Assembly: GCA_020403245.1 (NCBI GenBank)
Contig: JADBYA010000034.1
Span: 61,329 to 125,328, forward strand
Direction: 5' to 3'
Source: Flavobacterium sp.
GTDB taxonomy: Bacteria; Bacteroidota; Bacteroidia; Flavobacteriales; Flavobacteriaceae
Length of the DNA stretch: 64,000 bases
Program-made: the position numbers and the translations under genes
Notes under the pieces: model-generated
What the model was told of the DNA's origin: nothing
Databases searched by the model: none
Seen by the model: the letters and a program-made list of their open reading frames with translations, nothing else
Shown: positions 61,711-64,000 of the stretch, one piece after another
How the letters are laid out: each line of letters begins with the position of its first letter
Position numbering within the stretch: the stretch's first letter is position 1

Positions 61711-62086
61711 TTGCTAGTTCAAAACATTAATAAACTTGGTGAAGAAAAGGGTTTATTGCAAAAAGAAATAGCAATTACCATTAGTATTCATCCCTCTAAC
61801 TATTCCCAAATGGGAAAAAGTAGAAAGAGAATTTAGTATTGAAGTAGTATCCAAATTGGATAAACTTTTCAATTTATCTATTGATGAACTGGTACAAAAT
61901 AATTTTAAAGTACCCAAAGAAATTAAAGTAGAAGATAAAACGGTCAATGAAAAAGTACAGTTGATTTCGCAACTGGACAAAGGTTTTAAACAAGTTTTTT
62001 AACGAATTATTGACGGGAAGCTGACTAAAACAAGTTTCAGAGTTTTTTTGAACAAAATATTCAAATCGCTAAATAAAAGATTATGA
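61711..62086 (+). pseudogene. Broken XRE-family helix-turn-helix regulator
   Basis: One frame reads NKLGEEKGLLQKEIAITISI then HPSNYSQ; after a shift of one base at about 61810 the next frame continues WEKVEREFSIEVVSKLDKLF and NLSIDELVQNNFKVPKEIKV, as in short XRE proteins of Bacteroidetes. A TAA at 62000 interrupts it, yet the same frame goes on (RIIDGKLTKTSFRVFLNKI) to a TGA at 62084 that overlaps the next ATG. No start codon is preserved. So it was once the first gene of an operon with the toxin-antitoxin pair downstream, and now has one frameshift and one nonsense change. Confidence 0.75.
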
Positions 62087-62289
62087 GAGTTTTATTAGAC
62101 ATAAAAGATAACAAAGCAAAAGCTCTTTTAGAGGTACTTAAAGGGTTATCGTATGTAAAAACAAAAATGATTTCTGATGAAAAGGCCTTATTGATGGAAG
62201 AAATAAAGGAAGCCGTTGAAGAACTCAATTTGATACGACAAGGCAAACTTAAAGGCATACCTGCAAAACAGTTATTAGATGAGCTATAA
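62083..62289 (+). CDS. Type II antitoxin of a RelE/ParE-type system
   Basis: 68 residues: VLLDIKDNKAKALLEVLKGL, SYVKTKMISDEKALLMEEIK and EAVEELNLIRQGKLKGI, a helical pattern I recognise from Bacteroidetes antitoxins linked to RelE/ParE toxins. It overlaps the toxin gene by 11 bases. The N-terminal beta-strand and helix should pair with DNA or toxin; which, cannot be told. Confidence 0.85.
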   Translation: MRVLLDIKDNKAKALLEVLKGLSYVKTKMISDEKALLMEEIKEAVEELNLIRQGKLKGIPAKQLLDEL

Positions 62290-62614
62290 TATTATTGCTG
62301 TTCCTACTTTTAGGAAAGAGTTAAAAAAGTTGGCTAAAAAATACGATTCCTTAAAAACTGATATAAGCGTTTTATTTGAGAGTTTGGAAGAAAACCCTAT
62401 ACAAGGAACTTCTTTAGGCAGAAACTGCTACAAGATACGACTTGCCATTTCATCAAAGGGCAAAGGCAAAAGCGGTGGAGCAAGAGTAATTACCAATGTT
62501 GTTATTACTCAAGAAACGGTTTATTTGCTTTCTATTTACGATAAATCTGATAAAGAAAATTTAACTGACAAAGAACTTGATGAATTATTAAAATATGTCC
62601 CCGATGATTTATAA
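62279..62614 (+). CDS. RelE/ParE-family toxin
   Basis: 111 residues. VPTFRKELKKLAKKYDSLKT, NPIQGTSLGRNCYKIRLAIS and GKGKSGGARVITNVVITQE followed by YLLSIYDKSDKENLTDKEL are the typical run of this RelE-like group (the RLA-S and GARV strands form the toxin core). Likely an mRNA interferase or gyrase poison. It overlaps the antitoxin start region and has its own terminator. Confidence 0.9.
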   Translation: MSYNIIAVPTFRKELKKLAKKYDSLKTDISVLFESLEENPIQGTSLGRNCYKIRLAISSKGKGKSGGARVITNVVITQETVYLLSIYDKSDKENLTDKELDELLKYVPDDL

Positions 62615-62620
62615 AAAACA

Positions 62621-62650
62621 AAAAGCAACTTTCAAAAGTTGCTTTTTTTT
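62621..62650 (+). terminator. Terminator after the toxin gene
   Basis: AAAAGCAACTT and AAGTTGCTTTT form an 11-bp stem with a short loop and a T run. Confidence 0.85.
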
Positions 62651-62698
62651 TGTTATTTATCATTGACCACCCCGAAAGGACTCTCTGGGTTACTTTTG

Positions 62699-62805
62699 TT
62701 TTCGTTAACCGCATTGCAAATGCTACGATTTTTTTTTTCTAATTGAAGTAGGTACTCGCCGCAGGCAACCACCAGAGATGAGGACAAACGAGAGCCAGTG
62801 GGGTT
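62699..62805. repeat. About 106-base direct repeat, copy 2
   Basis: Same sequence and orientation as 61507-61611; differences are ATTGCAA for ATTACAA, ACGA for ACGC, GATGAGG for GATGTGG, and a longer T run. The preceding 30 bases also show weaker similarity to those before copy 1. Confidence 0.92.
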
Positions 62806-62917
62806 ACTCAAAGCAGGTTTATTTAAATATATTAAAAAAATTCCGCAAAGTCAGGAGACATTTACTTCGTCCGTTCGCTTTGCTTGGGTGCGGAGCTTTT
62901 CTAAGAACACTATGCGG

Positions 62918-62995
62918 AGCTGGGTCATATTGGCGCATATCCATTGCGTACATATTCAGTCCCAACTCGTCTTGCTATTCTCTATTGTTTAGCTT
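62918..62995 (-). pseudogene. Orphan fragment of an RHS repeat-associated core
   Basis: On the minus strand one frame reads KLNNRE-stop-QDELGLNMYAMDMRQYDPA. QDELGLNxYxxxxRxYDPA is the conserved end of the RHS core that precedes the variable toxin tip. It has an in-frame TAG where a Tyr is usual (KEYQDELG) and no following toxin with recognisable sequence. It starts 7 bases beyond the stop of the putative immunity gene. Confidence 0.8.
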
Positions 62996-63001
62996 ATAAT
63001 T

Positions 63002-63364
63002 TTAGAGAAAAATGCTCAGCAACATTAATGCAATACAGAAAAAAACGAATCTTATAATTAATTTTCCACCACTTGGCTTATAAACTTCTAATAAAATCTT
63101 ATATTTATTTTTATATATAATTAAAAAATAATTGATCAATAAAGCAGGTATAAAAAATACAAAAATTGCATATAATTTATCTGAGGCTGGATAATTGTTT
63201 TCAGGTACATAATTAATACTTTTCACAAAAATTATATAAATAGACAAAATTATAAGAGAAAAAAAAGCAGATATGTACATAAGGAATGGAAACTTCCAAT
63301 TGCGATTATTTTGTTTAGCTTTATCGATAAAATCGATACAAATTCTATAATAAACTTTTAACAT
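63002..63364 (-). CDS. Small membrane protein, putative immunity protein
   Basis: 120 residues with three membrane helices (FPFLMYISAFFSLIILSIYI, LYAIFVFFIPALLINYFLII, LIIRFVFFCIALMLLSIFL). No family recognised. It begins 2 bases after the stop of the putative toxin gene on the same strand, the normal place for an immunity gene, and an all-membrane immunity protein would suit a membrane-acting toxin. Function inferred from context only. Confidence 0.6.
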   Translation of the reverse strand: MLKVYYRICIDFIDKAKQNNRNWKFPFLMYISAFFSLIILSIYIIFVKSINYVPENNYPASDKLYAIFVFFIPALLINYFLIIYKNKYKILLEVYKPSGGKLIIRFVFFCIALMLLSIFL

Positions 63365-63366
63365 AA

Positions 63367-64000
63367 TTATTCATTTGCGTTATTAACATCATAAATAAAT
63401 GACCCAATACCATAGATTGCTGCGCCAGTAGCTAATATTGCCCATCCCGCAGGATTACTGACTAAACCAAATGTTACAATAGTTCCTGCTATTCCTCCAG
63501 CCAATCCTATGGTACCATCCAAATAGCCCTTAACATCTATTTCACCTGTGGTTCTTCTCTTTTGTTCAGCCTTATATAATGAATATCCCCCCGTAATAAT
63601 TCCTAAAGTATTTCCAACTATCTGCGCATTCTTAGCTATTCCTAGCATCCTAGCTGCATTTGCTTGCGTTAATGCCGCAGCTGAAATAGCTTTCGTACCA
63701 TATTTGTAAACATATTTACTATTGGCTCCAGCATATTCATCTAGTAAGGTCAAATACGATCCAATAGCTCCATTAATTAAATCAAAAGTACTTGGTCCAT
63801 CATTTTGCACAAACTCATACTCATAAATATTCTTAAAAATAATTTCTTCTAAAAGTGAGTCTCCATTATCTTTAGCATAGGTAACCTCTGTCCCAACTTT
63901 ATGCTTTACCCATTTACCTAAAAAATCTGCTTTGCCATAACTGGTAGTGCCGCCACCACCCATATAAAAAGTATTACTTCTTCCATCTCTTTCAGCTTTA
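63367..64000 (-). CDS. C-terminal part of a putative polymorphic (Rhs-type) toxin; 5' end outside window
   Basis: The frame is open through the window edge; the visible 211 residues start KAERDGRSNTFYMGGGG. The middle (KWVKHKVGTEVTYAKDNGDS) is soluble. The C-terminal 100 residues are rich in Gly and Ala with hydrophobic runs (TLGIITGGYSLYKA, GTIGLAGGIAGTIVTFGLV, GWAILATGAAIYGIGSFIYD), like glycine-zipper membrane-inserting toxins. Assignment as a toxin tip rests on this composition, the membrane gene 2 bases behind, and the RHS core remnant after that. The RHS repeats themselves would lie beyond 64000. Confidence 0.6.
   Translation of the reverse strand, partial: KAERDGRSNTFYMGGGGTTSYGKADFLGKWVKHKVGTEVTYAKDNGDSLLEEIIFKNIYEYEFVQNDGPSTFDLINGAIGSYLTLLDEYAGANSKYVYKYGTKAISAAALTQANAARMLGIAKNAQIVGNTLGIITGGYSLYKAEQKRRTTGEIDVKGYLDGTIGLAGGIAGTIVTFGLVSNPAGWAILATGAAIYGIGSFIYDVNNANE

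Larger units (their letters stand above)
62615..63001. other. Non-coding accessory spacer with terminator, repeat copy 2 and RHS remnant
   Basis: After the terminator come repeat copy 2 (62699-62805), an AT-rich stretch, two GCGGAGC words (62891 and 62914), and a minus-strand RHS core remnant (62918-62995). Open frames at 62778-62999 on the plus strand have no protein-like character and are antisense to the remnant. Confidence 0.6.

Noticed and set aside
61753..61980. Minus-strand ORF of 75 codons
   Set aside because: It is antisense to the broken XRE gene, whose plus-strand translation is clearly homologous to a known family.
61507..62805. Direct repeats as terminal repeats of an insertion sequence
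   Set aside because: They are in direct and not inverted orientation, and there is no transposase-like frame between them.
62778..62999. Two overlapping plus-strand ORFs of 64-73 codons
   Set aside because: They are antisense to the RHS core relic and repeat copy 2 and have no protein-like pattern.

Overview
The window looks like chromosome of a low-GC member of the Bacteroidetes, most likely Flavobacteriaceae and close to Flavobacterium. This rests on gene content: a SusC/SusD pair, a Porin_10-type porin, a protein with a type IX secretion (T9SS) C-terminal sorting domain, a GSCFA protein, a GldL-like membrane protein and a PNGase F-like C-terminus. It also rests on promoter signals: many starts are preceded by the Bacteroidetes -7 box TAnnTTTG, sometimes with TTTG or TTG about 20 bases further upstream. 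No ribosomal RNA, CRISPR array, prophage or transposase was seen.

Layout. 1-8800: tail of a PNGase F-like secreted protein, cystathionine beta-synthase/cysteine synthase, a porin and a SusCD nutrient transporter. 9000-22000: housekeeping and envelope genes (rnhB, lipB, lysS, two small secreted proteins, hemL, a LysM glucosaminidase, an ACC deaminase-like enzyme, a T9SS cargo protein, hutU, a DUF4136 lipoprotein). 22350-40251: a long, almost entirely minus-strand catabolic block. It holds a TetR regulator, the phenylacetyl-CoA epoxidase (paaE, paaA, paaB, paaC, paaD), the ring-opening and beta-oxidation enzymes (paaG, paaH, paaI, paaJ, paaZ, an enoyl-CoA hydratase, a paaY-like gene), then E2, ilvE and a fused E1 of a branched-chain 2-oxoacid dehydrogenase. 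Both halves deliver acyl-CoA products of amino-acid breakdown, and a perfect 20-base palindrome at the predicted paaE start site is a candidate TetR operator. No phenylacetate-CoA ligase (paaK) is in the window. 40268-61263: GSCFA, alaS, an M23 peptidase, merR, a lemA/TPM operon, the GTPases der and era, an initiator tRNA, a formylglycine-generating-enzyme-like lipoprotein, a leucine-rich-repeat protein, a divergent lipid kinase/App1 phosphatase pair, an ABC-F ATPase and DUF983.

61264-64000 is an accessory region. It has the 3' end of a putative polymorphic toxin gene with a likely membrane immunity gene, an orphan fragment of an RHS core, two direct copies of a sequence of about 106 bases, and between them a RelE/ParE toxin-antitoxin pair preceded by a broken XRE regulator whose ancestral stop overlaps the antitoxin start.

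A second theme is dispersed short repeats. At least six families lie between genes, and several also lie inside conserved genes (rnhB, lipB, alaS, the ABC-F gene, E1, E2, the GSCFA gene), where they are read in frame as extra residues in variable loops or linkers. All product calls come from reading the sequence and recalling families; no search was run.
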